Origin: Rhodobiaceae bacterium
GTDB lineage: Bacteria; Pseudomonadota; Alphaproteobacteria; Parvibaculales; Parvibaculaceae
Direction of reading: 5' to 3'
DNA: 6,934 nt
Assembly: GCA_002746275.1 (NCBI GenBank)
Contig: NVWR01000001.1
Coordinates: 1,076,961 to 1,083,894, forward strand
Made by a program: the position numbers and the translations under genes. The notes under the pieces were generated by a model. That model searched no databases. It was not told the DNA's origin and was given only the letters and a program-made list of their open reading frames with translations. Of this stretch, positions 1 through 6,778 are shown in pieces (the first letter of the stretch is position 1; each line of letters starts with the position of its first letter).

Positions 1-788
1 AATTCGGCTGGGACAATGCACTCTATCGCTTAGGCGACACCTACACCGTGCGCCTGCCCCGCCGCGCTATCGCAGTGCCCCTTCTCGCCAATGAACAGGC
101 ATGGCTGCCAAAATTAGCACCACGCCTGCCGCTTCCCATTCCAGCCCCTGTCCGCACCGGCGTGGCTGGGAGCGGCTATCCCTGGCCCTGGTCGATCTTG
201 CCCTGGTTTGAGGGTCAGCCCGTTGAAAGCGCACCGCTTGACCCGAGCGAAGCCAAAACTCTCGCCGAGTTTCTGAAGGCGCTCCATCAACCAGCTCCCG
301 AAGACGCGCCGGTGAACGTGGGACGTGGTTGTCCACTCAACGTACGCAAAGAGCACGACGAGACGTACATGGCGCAGCTGATGGAAAGCACGGATGCCAT
401 CACGCCGGAGATTGACGAAACATGGGCCGCTGCCCTGGCCGCTCCGCAAGACACCGCCCCCACCTGGCTGCACGGCGACCTGCATGCCCGCAATGTACTG
501 GCCCACGAAGGGCGCATTACCGCCATCATCGACTGGGGCGACATTACCAGCGGCGACCGGGCAACTGATCTTGCAAGCATCTGGATGTTGTTGGGTGACA
601 GCGCCGCGCGGAGCACCGCCATCCGTCTTTATGGCGATGACGATCCTGCCTTATGGGCGCGTGCAAAAGGCTGGGCAGTTACATTTGGCGTCGTGCTGCT
701 CAGCACCGGCCTCGTCGACCACCCCCGCCATGCCCAAATGGGTCGCGACACGCTTGCCCGGGTGACCGAAGATATGTCCAACACCTAA
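1..788 (+). CDS. APH-fold small-molecule kinase (aminoglycoside phosphotransferase family), 5' end missing
   Basis: Cytoplasmic kinase-like protein of the APH/choline-kinase fold, which moves the ATP gamma-phosphate to a hydroxyl of a small molecule. The reading frame is open from base 3 and ends with TAA at 786-788, so 261 residues are visible. A GTG at 48 could be taken as a start, but the 15 codons before it (FGWDNALYRLGDTYT) continue the family's N-terminal glycine-loop/beta-strand region, so the true start lies left of the window, probably a few dozen residues away. The Brenner-type catalytic motif HGDLHARN is at 471-494 (catalytic Asp, then Asn for metal) and the metal-binding IDWGD at 528-542. 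A YPWPW motif near 177-191 is typical of one APH subgroup. Both active-site motifs are intact, so the enzyme is probably active. The substrate is unknown: similar proteins include antibiotic kinases but are mostly uncharacterised, so resistance should not be assumed. It converges on the DUF4345 gene across a 41-base gap. Confidence 0.9.
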   Translation, partial: FGWDNALYRLGDTYTVRLPRRAIAVPLLANEQAWLPKLAPRLPLPIPAPVRTGVAGSGYPWPWSILPWFEGQPVESAPLDPSEAKTLAEFLKALHQPAPEDAPVNVGRGCPLNVRKEHDETYMAQLMESTDAITPEIDETWAAALAAPQDTAPTWLHGDLHARNVLAHEGRITAIIDWGDITSGDRATDLASIWMLLGDSAARSTAIRLYGDDDPALWARAKGWAVTFGVVLLSTGLVDHPRHAQMGRDTLARVTEDMSNT

Positions 789-829
789 GTCACGCGGGTC
801 AGAGCCCTCTTAGCAACGCATAGTGCCCG

Positions 830-1249
830 TCAGGCCGCTTGCTTGGCGCGAATGCGGCTGTCCCAAAACACCAACAATGGCATAACCACAATCTCCAGGA
901 CAATCGGCGGGTACATCATCTCAGGCACCAAGTCGCCTGAAAGCCAAGGCATCATGCGCCCAAGCCCCCCGATGAAAATCGCCAGCGCGGCAAAGCGGAT
1001 AGGCACAACATTGTCCTCCCACCGCACCACCGAATAGAGAAGCATAAAGCCAACCCCCATCCACACACCGCCGAAAAACCGAAAATTATTATCAACAACA
1101 GCGCCTTCGACTGTTGAAAGAACCAGTGGGGAAATCAGCCCCGCCAACTGCAAATCACCTACCGTGCCGCCAAACGCCGACGCCCCCCCTGTGATCAATG
1201 CAATCACACCAAACAGAAGAAGCAATGCCCGCAAAATTGTCTTGCTCAT
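830..1249 (-). CDS. DUF4345-type small integral membrane protein
   Basis: A protein of 139 residues with about four membrane helices, at roughly residues 5-25, 57-76, 84-103 and 112-130, so probably in the inner membrane. The block NNFRFFGGVWMGVG (residues 54-67) before and within helix 2 is the recognisable signature of the DUF4345 family, whose members have about this length. Its biochemical function is unknown and I do not assign one. I chose the ATG at 1249 because AAAGG (1261-1257) sits 7 bases upstream. A longer version from a GTG at 1276 would add nine residues but would put this ribosome binding site inside the gene. The stop is TGA at 832-830. The gene is divergent from the flavin-fold gene at 1427, with 177 bases between the two starts that could hold promoters for both. 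It is convergent with the kinase on its other side. Confidence 0.82.
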   Translation of the reverse strand: MSKTILRALLLLFGVIALITGGASAFGGTVGDLQLAGLISPLVLSTVEGAVVDNNFRFFGGVWMGVGFMLLYSVVRWEDNVVPIRFAALAIFIGGLGRMMPWLSGDLVPEMMYPPIVLEIVVMPLLVFWDSRIRAKQAA

Positions 1250-1426
1250 GAGGTGACCTTTCCAAAATGGTGACACGGATAAATGCCAGCTAACGCTAGC
1301 CCCCTTACTTGCAAAAAGAAAGTCATAAAACCAATACCTTTAGGCGAGGGAGCCAGTCAGCAAGACCGTGGAAGTTATGGTCAACACCTCCTATCTTCAG
1401 CCCACATTTCGTGACGGGAGATTCAC

Positions 1427-1969
1427 ATGGCCAAGCAATTCAAAGAACTCGACACCCCATTGATCAAGTTCATCGAGAAACAGAAAATATTCTTCGTGGC
1501 CACGGCTGCAAAGGATGGTCGTGTCAATCTGTCACCCAAGGGGCATGACTGCCTGAAGGTGACGGGACCAAACGAAATCCTGTGGATGAACCTGACGGGT
1601 TCTGGCAATGAAACCTCGGCCCATCTCAACGACACAAACCGCATGACCATCATGTGGTGCGCGTTCGACGGACCGCCCCGCATCCTGCGCGTCTATGGTC
1701 AGGCCCAGACCATCCATCCCCGCGATGCCGACTGGGCTGCTTGCGAGAAACTCATTCCTATAGAAACCGGGTCCCGCCAGTACTACCGGCTCACCATTGA
1801 AATGGTGCAGACCAGCTGCGGCTACGCCGTACCTACATTTGAATATGAAGGCGAACGCGATGTCCTGCGCAATTGGGCCGACAAGCGCGGCCGCAACGGC
1901 GTCGAAGATTATTGGGAAGAGAAAAACCAGACCAGCATCGACGGCTTACCGACAGGGGTGTTGGGGTAG
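1427..1969 (+). CDS. Pyridoxamine 5'-phosphate oxidase-family (PPOX-class) protein
   Basis: A soluble 180-residue protein predicted to form the FMN-binding split beta-barrel of the PPOX superfamily. The stretch FFVATAAKDGRVNLSPKG (residues 22-39) is the characteristic strand-turn-strand start of the barrel. It is followed by NETSAHL (61-67), RMTIMWCAF (72-80) and RILRVYGQA (85-93), which match the central strands. The C-terminal part, with SCGYAVPTFEYEGER (130-144) and KNQTSIDGLP (166-175), is typical of a widespread uncharacterised subgroup, not of the true PdxH oxidase that makes pyridoxal phosphate. A flavin-dependent reductase or oxidase role is possible, but cofactor and substrate are unknown. 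The start is well supported: GGGAG at 1416-1420 lies 6 bases before the ATG. The stop is TAG at 1967-1969. The transporter gene follows in the same direction after 71 bases with its own ribosome binding site, so co-transcription is possible but not shown. Confidence 0.88.
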   Translation: MAKQFKELDTPLIKFIEKQKIFFVATAAKDGRVNLSPKGHDCLKVTGPNEILWMNLTGSGNETSAHLNDTNRMTIMWCAFDGPPRILRVYGQAQTIHPRDADWAACEKLIPIETGSRQYYRLTIEMVQTSCGYAVPTFEYEGERDVLRNWADKRGRNGVEDYWEEKNQTSIDGLPTGVLG

Positions 1970-2040
1970 GTCGCCGACTGGTGCAGGTTTCGGCAAAGTG
2001 CAATAGTCCGTTCGCTTAGTAATTTCTGAGGGAGCGAGAC

Positions 2041-3273
2041 ATGTCTGTGGCGAGCAAAGATGAAGACCAACGCGGGCTAACACTGCTTATCTGCCTAATT
2101 TCATTTTCTGTCGCCATGCTCACTATAGGCGCAAAAATCTATCTACCTACAATCCTAGTTACAGCTGATTTTCCGCCCCGGACCATCCTCACGTTTTTTT
2201 TCTTAGCCGGATGGACAGCATGGATACTAAAAACCCTCTTGGGTCTGTTGGGTGATCTGCGCCTGGGAACATTCCGCACTAGCTATTGGGTGTTTCTTTT
2301 TTCATTGGGGTTTTCGCTGCTCGCCATTTTTGGTGTTCTTGCCTCAATTTTCTTGAAAGAGAAACCATCGCTGCTAATGCTGGGAAGCATCGCCGCACTA
2401 ACCATCGCCAGCACTCTACTTCCCTTTGTTCTCAGAATATTTCTTGCAGAGTCAGCGCCAAACCCTCAAACGCGTTTACGTCTCTTTCTATTTTCAAGTG
2501 CAGCGAGCACCGCTGGGGTTTTTGTCTTTATCCCTCTCCAGTATACAGGCTACAGCTTGGAGTTTGTGGCATTCGGATTACTTCTGATACCAGCTATCGT
2601 ACTTCCATTGTGCGGGCTAGCACTTTGGAAGAGGAGCCCGCTAAGCGGCCACGATCTGCCTGCAGGGTCTGCCTACAATTTTTTAGAGAACCTGCGTTTG
2701 GATAGAAGCACCCTTCTCATTCTTCTCCTGAGTTTTTCCGTCACGGCTACAGGCCAAAGTGCCGTCGACATAATCGAGATAAATGACATTTCGTCATATT
2801 ACATGCTCCCCACTGCGTTACTCCCGATTTTGCTAATCGCTCTCGCAAAATTGGTAAAGAGCCGTTCTATATCGACAGCCTCAATCCTTTTGAACTCAGC
2901 CAGAGTTGCAGTTGTGGCCTCACTAGTTCTTCTGATCCTAACAACAGTCGGCAGCGGATCGGCTATACCTGTAGGGTTGATGTTAGGTTCGCTCATCATC
3001 CCGGTCTTTGGCATCGCTTTGCTGTCTCAAATCGGTGACGCCGCTGCGCACAGACAGAAATCTCTTCGACTACACAATTTTGCCTGGTACTTTTTTCTGC
3101 TCTGGGTGGGACAACAACTCGGCGCCCAAGTGGGACAGTTCATATCGCGCTTAACATCGGCATCCGGTAGTCATGAATTTATTGTGGGGAATACAATTAC
3201 GTTCCTGACTTGGCTGGGCATCGTTATCGTGCTGACCCGTGCAAACCGTACATCGATCCAACCAGACTTATAG
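2041..3273 (+). CDS. Multi-pass membrane protein, divergent MFS-like transporter
   Basis: A very hydrophobic 410-residue protein with about twelve membrane helices. Approximate positions are 13-35, 47-69, 81-104, 109-134, 147-169, 171-195, 223-241, 253-271, 280-303, 306-328, 344-366 and 378-399. The halves are separated by a hydrophilic stretch (196-222), giving the 6+6 plan and length of major facilitator transporters. The sequence GLLGDLRLGTFR (68-79) falls between helices 2 and 3, where MFS motif A (G-x3-D-x2-G-x-R) belongs. This supports the family, although the motif is only approximate. The substrate is unknown, and some resemblance to folate/biopterin-type or AmpG-like members is only an impression. 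GAGGGAG at 2028-2034 ends 6 bases before the ATG. The stop is TAG at 3271-3273. The gene is near 50% G+C in hand-counted samples, with many CTA, TTA and ATA codons and T-runs, unlike its neighbours. This suggests later acquisition or relaxed selection. Confidence 0.72.
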   Translation: MSVASKDEDQRGLTLLICLISFSVAMLTIGAKIYLPTILVTADFPPRTILTFFFLAGWTAWILKTLLGLLGDLRLGTFRTSYWVFLFSLGFSLLAIFGVLASIFLKEKPSLLMLGSIAALTIASTLLPFVLRIFLAESAPNPQTRLRLFLFSSAASTAGVFVFIPLQYTGYSLEFVAFGLLLIPAIVLPLCGLALWKRSPLSGHDLPAGSAYNFLENLRLDRSTLLILLLSFSVTATGQSAVDIIEINDISSYYMLPTALLPILLIALAKLVKSRSISTASILLNSARVAVVASLVLLILTTVGSGSAIPVGLMLGSLIIPVFGIALLSQIGDAAAHRQKSLRLHNFAWYFFLLWVGQQLGAQVGQFISRLTSASGSHEFIVGNTITFLTWLGIVIVLTRANRTSIQPDL

Positions 3274-3300
3274 TTGGGCGCAACCGACCTCTCTCCCCGT

Positions 3301-3330
3301 TGTCATTGCCGGACTTGTTCCGGCAATCCA
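3301..3330 (+). repeat. Dispersed palindromic repeat, unit 1
   Basis: This unit reads from GTCA to TCCA on the plus strand. A 9-bp stem (3305-3313 with 3319-3327) closes a 5-base loop CTTGT. It lies 27 bases after the transporter stop, so in RNA it could act as a hairpin end or a 3' stabiliser. No T-run follows, so it is not a classical intrinsic terminator. Confidence 0.85.
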
Positions 3331-3364
3331 GGGGAAACAATCACCCACCTGTGCGAAATCACTC

Positions 3365-3395
3365 TGGATCACCGGAACAAGTCCGGTGATGACGG
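3365..3395 (-). repeat. Dispersed palindromic repeat, unit 2 (inverted relative to unit 1)
   Basis: This unit reads GTCA to TCCA on the minus strand. The 9-bp stem is 3368-3376 with 3382-3390, and the loop is CTTGT when read on the minus strand, the same as unit 1. The stem differs from unit 1 (CACCGG instead of TGCCGG) but pairing is kept because both arms changed together. Units 1 and 2 face each other with their TCCA ends and form a larger inverted repeat over 3301-3395. Confidence 0.85.
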
Positions 3396-3406
3396 CTTTC
3401 GTGTAA

Positions 3407-3437
3407 TGGGCCCTCGGGTCGAGCCCGAGGGTGACAG
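3407..3437 (-). repeat. Dispersed palindromic repeat, unit 3 (diverged stem)
   Basis: This unit has the same 31-base length and layout as unit 2. The stem is CCCTCGGG (3411-3418) with CCCGAGGG (3424-3431), around a 5-base loop TCGAG (CTCGA on the minus strand). The outer ends correspond to TCCA and GTCA with some changes. It lies 18 bases past the stop of the helix-turn-helix gene in that gene's reading direction, so it may form the 3' end of its transcript. Confidence 0.75.
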
Positions 3438-3454
3438 CTTGAATGTAGCGGGGA

Positions 3455-3718
3455 TCAGCGACGACGGCCAAACACCAGCCCTACGCTTTGCTTTAAGACC
3501 ACATGCTTCTCGCTCAGGGCCCATTTGATCCGCACGAAATGTTCCAGCGTGATGGCGCTGCGGCCAAGTTCATAAAGGTCGAGCTGGCGGGCGCGCAGGC
3601 CGACTTTTCGGGACAATTGGTCCAGCGTCATTTTGCGTTGGCGTCGCAGCGTCCGCAGTTCCTGCCCCATGACGCGGCGAAGCGCCCGCAGGTCTTTCGT
3701 CTCTAGTGAGGTGGCCAT
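3455..3718 (-). CDS. Small XRE-family helix-turn-helix DNA-binding protein
   Basis: A basic protein of 87 residues that is almost entirely one DNA-binding domain. Residues 21-68 fit the Cro/C1-type (XRE) helix-turn-helix pattern: LRTLRRQRKMTLDQLSRKVG forms helices 1 and 2, LRARQLDLYELGRSAITLEH contains the recognition helix and the conserved Glu-x-Gly turn, and FVRIKWAL closes the domain. The tail ends in GRRR and no partner or ligand domain is visible. The ATG at 3718 is chosen because GGGAG and AAGG (about 3731-3721) stand just upstream. The same frame is open up to 3823, but those codons overlap inverted repeats and do not resemble a domain. The stop is TGA at 3457-3455. The protein is probably a repressor of its own promoter or of a nearby gene. 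The dyads at 3742-3773 and 3801-3840 are candidate operators. The target is unknown, and it is convergent with the transporter gene. Confidence 0.8.
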   Translation of the reverse strand: MATSLETKDLRALRRVMGQELRTLRRQRKMTLDQLSRKVGLRARQLDLYELGRSAITLEHFVRIKWALSEKHVVLKQSVGLVFGRRR

Positions 3719-3741
3719 GTCCTTCTCCCATATCGCGAAAG

Positions 3742-3773
3742 CCGCCAGACCCGGAATGGCCTGGCGGACCGGG
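3742..3773. promoter_or_regulatory. Two interleaved inverted repeats upstream of the helix-turn-helix gene
   Basis: CCGCCAG (3742-3748) is mirrored by CTGGCGG (3761-3767). Interleaved with it, CCCGG (3750-3754) is mirrored by CCGGG (3769-3773). Both dyads lie 24-55 bases upstream of the chosen start, where an autoregulatory operator or a leader structure would sit. That role is inferred from position only. Confidence 0.35.
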
Positions 3774-3800
3774 AGGTAAGAAGACTGCAATACCACAGCC

Positions 3801-3840
3801 GCTATGCCTTTTAGTGCAAGCACCTGGACATAGGCATAGC
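3801..3840. promoter_or_regulatory. Perfect 9-bp inverted repeat, possible operator
   Basis: GCTATGCCT at 3801-3809 is exactly mirrored by AGGCATAGC at 3832-3840. The 22-base spacer contains a smaller dyad, GTGC-AA-GCAC (3814-3823). It lies 83-122 bases upstream of the helix-turn-helix gene. On the minus strand the spacer also holds a weak -35-like CTTGCA and, further down, a TGGTAT. The promoter match is poor and is not claimed. Confidence 0.35.
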
Positions 3841-4000
3841 CTCCCGGACCCTGAGATCAAGAAGGCGTGCATAAGGTAAGCGTGGCTTTGCACCACACCT
3901 TAGGTATCGCAGGAGTTCTTACGCTCCCGTCACGCGCGTGCCCGCCCGTGACATGGGGAGTTTATGCGTTGCGGAGATAGGATACAATGATGCTGTAGGT
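3841..4000. other. Gene-free, hairpin-rich stretch (possible structured RNA or operator region)
   Basis: This is part of the 389-base gap (3719-4107) between the regulator start and the metH stop. No convincing coding frame or tRNA was seen. Two hairpins stand out. In the first, TAAGGT (3872-3877) pairs with ACCTTA (3897-3902) and GTGG (3882-3885) with CCAC (3893-3896), leaving a 4-base bulge. In the second, CTCCC-GTCACG (3924-3934) pairs with CGTGAC (3947-3952) and GGGAG (3956-3960), with a 3-base bulge. The strand and any transcript are unknown. The second hairpin is followed on the plus strand by only TTTAT, which is weak for a terminator. Confidence 0.4.
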
Positions 4001-4002
4001 GC

Positions 4003-4043
4003 CCGGCCCCGGCTCACCAAAGTCTTGGCGTCCGGGGTGACAG
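4003..4043 (-). repeat. Dispersed palindromic repeat, unit 5 (long-loop variant)
   Basis: On the minus strand this begins with GTCACCCCGG like the other units. The arms CCGGGG (4032-4037) and CCCCGG (4007-4012) are separated by 19 bases holding an inner hairpin, CCAA-AGTC-TTGG (4017-4028). It looks like the same repeat family with an extended central part. The match is less clear than for units 1 to 4. Confidence 0.5.
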
Positions 4044-4068
4044 TGTGTGTCAGACATCACGTCTTAAT

Positions 4069-4096
4069 GTCATCCCGGACTTGATCCGGGATCCAT
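4069..4096 (+). repeat. Dispersed palindromic repeat, unit 4, just after metH
   Basis: An 8-bp stem, ATCCCGGA (4072-4079) with TCCGGGAT (4085-4092), closes loop CTTGA, between GTCA and TCCA ends. It starts about 12 bases beyond the methionine synthase stop in that gene's direction, so the operon's transcript would carry this hairpin. No T-run follows on the minus strand, so it is better seen as a repeat that may protect or trim the 3' end than as an intrinsic terminator. Confidence 0.85.
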
Positions 4097-4107
4097 GACC
4101 GGAAGTC

Positions 4108-6765
4108 CTATCGTCCCGGCGTGTAGTTGAGTACTGGCGCCAGCCAGCGCTCAGTCTCATCCACGCTGATGCCTTTGCGTGCGGCATAGTCTTCCACCTG
4201 ATCTTTCTCCACTCGTCCGACACCAAAATAGTAGCTGTCGGGATGTGAAAAATAGAGACCGGAGACCGAGGAGCCAGGCCACATGGCACAGCTCTCCGTC
4301 AGGGTGATGCCCGTGCGCTTCTCTGCCTCCAACAGACGGAAAAGCGTGCGCTTCTCGGTATGATCCGGTTGCGCCGGATAGCCCGGTGCCGGACGGATGC
4401 CCGCATATTTCTCCGCAATCAGGTCTTGAGGACTAAGCGCACTTTCATCCGCATATCCCCAATACTCCTGACGTACACGGGCGTGCAGCATCTCTGCAAA
4501 GGCTTCCGCAAAACGGTCGGCCAGTGACTGCAGCAAAATTTTAGAATAATCGTCGTTCGCAGCATCGAACCGCGCCACATGTTCCTCTTCGCCATGTCCT
4601 GACGTCACCGCAAAACCACCGATATAGTCGTGCAGGCCGGGCTCCGCCACAAAGTCCGCAAGCGCCACATGGGCCCGGTCGTTCTTGCGTGCCATCTGCT
4701 GACGCAGCGAATGAAACTGTGCAAGCCCGTCGGCGCGCGTGTCATCTGTGTAAAGCTGGATGTCGTCGTCGGCGACACGATTGGCTGGCCAGAACCCGAC
4801 AACCCCTTTGGGCTGCAGCCAGTTCTCTTCAACCATCTGCCCCATCAATTCCTGCGCGTCATTAAAGAGCGTTGTTGCCGCTTCTCCCATCTTGTCATCG
4901 GTCAGGATGCGAGGATACGTGCTCTTCATTTCCCACGTCGCAAAGAACGGCGTCCAGTCGATATAGGGGACCAGGTCTTTCAGCGTCACATCATCAATGG
5001 TTTTGAGCCCCAGGAATGAAGGCACCGGCGGTGTGTAATCAGAAAAATTAGCTTCGAACCGGGTGGCCCGCGCCTCGCCCAAGCTCAGGCGTTTGCCCTT
5101 CGACTGGCCCCGTGCATGGGCTTCAGCCATACGCACATATTCTTCCGCGACACCTTGGGTATATTGCTCGCTTTGTGTTTTAGAAAGCAGCGACGAACAC
5201 ACGCCCACCGCACGGCTGGCATCAGGCACATAGACCGCCTGACCTTTTGTGTAGTTCGGATGAATTTTCACCGCCGTGTGCACACGGCTTGTCGTCGCTC
5301 CACCGATCAGCAGGGGAACGTGGAAATCCAACCGCTCCATTTCCGCTGCCACATGGCACATCTCATCAAGGCTGGGCGTGATGAGACCCGACAGACCAAT
5401 AATATCGACATTCTCCGCCTTGGCCGTCTCCAGAATTTTGGCAGTCGGCACCATGACCCCAAGATCGATCACTGTGTAATTGTTGCACTGAAGCACAACA
5501 CCAACAATGTTCTTGCCGATGTCATGCACATCGCCCTTCACCGTCGCCATCAGAATTTTGCCGTTGGAGCTATCTTCGGTAATACCGAGCTCTTCTTTCT
5601 CTTTGTCCATAAAGGGCATGAGATAGGCGACCGCCTGCTTCATTACGCGGGCAGATTTTACCACCTGCGGCAAAAACATTTTGCCTGCGCCAAACAAATC
5701 ACCCACCACGTTCATGCCGTCCATCAATGGACCTTCAATAACGTGCAGGGGACGTTCAACCTCCAGCCGTGCTTCTTCCGTGTCTTCTTCAATGAAGGCA
5801 GTGATGCCATTGACGAGAGCATGGCGAAGCCGTTCCCGTACCGGCACTTCGCGCCACGAAAGGTCCGCAACTTTCCTCTTGCTCCCCTCGCCTCTAAACG
5901 TCTCGGCAACATCCACCAGACGCTCCGTCGCATCGTCGCGCCGGTTGAGGATCACATCCTCCACCGCCTCCCGCAGCTCAGTTGGAATGTCTTCATAAAT
6001 AGCCAGCTGGCCCGCATTCACAATCCCCATATCCATGCCGGCCTGGATGGCATGGTAGAGAAAGACCGAATGCATCGCCTCGCGCACTGCATTGTTGCCG
6101 CGAAACGAGAAGGACACATTAGACACACCGCCTGACACATGAGCGTAAGGCAGGTTCTCTTTGATACGCCGCGTCCCTTCAATGAAGGCATTGGCATAAT
6201 CATTGTGCTCATCAATACCCGTGGCCACCGCGAACACATTGGGATCGAAGATAATGTCTTCCGGCGGCAAGCCCACAACTTCCGTCAGCAACTTGTAGGA
6301 CCGTTCACAAATCTCAAACTTGCGATCCGCCGTATCCGCCTGGCCATCCGTGTCGAACGCCATCACCACCACGGCTGCGCCATAGGCTTTCACCTTGCGC
6401 GCCTGCGCGAGGAAGGGCTCTTCCCCCTCCTTCATCGAAATGGAATTGACGATCGCCTTGCCTTGCACACATTTCAGCCCGGCCTCGATCACGTTCCACT
6501 TGGACGAATCGATCATGATCGGCACCCGCGCAATGTCAGGCTCCGACGCGATGAGGTTGAGGAAGCGCACCATCGCAGCCTCACTGTCAAGCATTCCCTC
6601 ATCCATATTGATGTCGATGATCTGCGCACCGCTTTCCACTTGCTGGCGGGCAACAACAAGCGCTTCCTCGAAATTTCCGTCGAGGATAAGCTTTTTGAAC
6701 TTTGCAGAACCGGTCACATTGGTTCGTTCGCCCACATTGATAAACGTGGCGGTCTTTTCGGACAT
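4108..6765 (-). CDS. metH: Cobalamin-dependent methionine synthase, large subunit (folate, B12 and activation domains)
   Basis: Cytoplasmic enzyme that moves the methyl group of 5-methyltetrahydrofolate through cobalamin to homocysteine, giving methionine. Its 885 residues match E. coli MetH from the folate domain to the end. The homocysteine domain is absent and is encoded separately just upstream. Folate-binding barrel, about 5-265: [16 protein letters not shown] (8-23), [11 protein letters not shown] (51-61), MIDSSKW (84-90), [15 protein letters not shown] (211-225). B12 cap, about 300-395. B12 Rossmann domain, about 400-525: DVHDIG (412-417) with cobalt ligand His414, [11 protein letters not shown] (459-469), GGATTS (488-493). 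S-adenosylmethionine reactivation domain, about 575-880: DWTPFF (603-608), RPAPGYP (791-797), [16 protein letters not shown] (835-850). No key motif is missing, so it should be functional with its partner. The ATG at 6765 follows AGGA (6778-6775) after 9 bases, and residue 8 already begins the folate domain, so no N-terminal domain is hidden. The stop is TAG at 4110-4108. Confidence 0.97.
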   Translation of the reverse strand: MSEKTATFINVGERTNVTGSAKFKKLILDGNFEEALVVARQQVESGAQIIDINMDEGMLDSEAAMVRFLNLIASEPDIARVPIMIDSSKWNVIEAGLKCVQGKAIVNSISMKEGEEPFLAQARKVKAYGAAVVVMAFDTDGQADTADRKFEICERSYKLLTEVVGLPPEDIIFDPNVFAVATGIDEHNDYANAFIEGTRRIKENLPYAHVSGGVSNVSFSFRGNNAVREAMHSVFLYHAIQAGMDMGIVNAGQLAIYEDIPTELREAVEDVILNRRDDATERLVDVAETFRGEGSKRKVADLSWREVPVRERLRHALVNGITAFIEEDTEEARLEVERPLHVIEGPLMDGMNVVGDLFGAGKMFLPQVVKSARVMKQAVAYLMPFMDKEKEELGITEDSSNGKILMATVKGDVHDIGKNIVGVVLQCNNYTVIDLGVMVPTAKILETAKAENVDIIGLSGLITPSLDEMCHVAAEMERLDFHVPLLIGGATTSRVHTAVKIHPNYTKGQAVYVPDASRAVGVCSSLLSKTQSEQYTQGVAEEYVRMAEAHARGQSKGKRLSLGEARATRFEANFSDYTPPVPSFLGLKTIDDVTLKDLVPYIDWTPFFATWEMKSTYPRILTDDKMGEAATTLFNDAQELMGQMVEENWLQPKGVVGFWPANRVADDDIQLYTDDTRADGLAQFHSLRQQMARKNDRAHVALADFVAEPGLHDYIGGFAVTSGHGEEEHVARFDAANDDYSKILLQSLADRFAEAFAEMLHARVRQEYWGYADESALSPQDLIAEKYAGIRPAPGYPAQPDHTEKRTLFRLLEAEKRTGITLTESCAMWPGSSVSGLYFSHPDSYYFGVGRVEKDQVEDYAARKGISVDETERWLAPVLNYTPGR

Positions 6766-6774
6766 GTATCTATT

Positions 6775-6778
6775 TCCT
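6775..6778 (-). promoter_or_regulatory. Ribosome binding site of metH overlapping the upstream stop codon
   Basis: AGGA on the minus strand shares bases with the TAG stop (6779-6777) of the homocysteine methyltransferase gene and lies 9 bases before the metH ATG. This suggests translational coupling, which would help to balance the two methionine synthase parts. Confidence 0.7.

Noticed and set aside
1..5. The window begins AATTC, like the right half of an EcoRI site, hinting at a clone boundary.
   Set aside because: Five bases match by chance too easily, and the kinase frame simply appears cut by the window edge.
48..788. GTG at 48 as the start of the kinase gene.
   Set aside because: The upstream in-frame codons encode conserved family sequence (GWDNALYRLGD), so the gene is truncated by the window and does not start there.
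3299..3437. The repeat cluster as a CRISPR array or an insertion-sequence end.
   Set aside because: The units are in mixed orientation with irregular spacing, they are themselves palindromic, and no transposase or cas gene is nearby.
3742..3773. An H-type RNA pseudoknot formed by the two interleaved dyads.
   Set aside because: The connecting segments of one base on each side are too short to span a 7-bp stem comfortably, so reading it as two DNA dyads is safer.
3719..3823. N-terminal extension of the helix-turn-helix protein to 122 residues from 3823.
   Set aside because: The extra codons overlap inverted repeats, and the ATG at 3718 has a strong ribosome binding site and leaves a complete XRE domain.
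3962..4057. A 31-codon minus-strand frame starting ATG at 4057 and ending TAA at 3964-3962.
   Set aside because: Its first half is the translated palindromic repeat, no clear ribosome binding site precedes it, and it matches nothing I recognise. Its length is within chance expectation.
5116..6135. A 339-codon open frame on the plus strand, opposite metH, followed by another at 6139-6780.
   Set aside because: It runs antisense to strongly conserved metH domains, its translation is rich in His and Arg without any domain, and long antisense frames are expected opposite genes with strong codon bias.
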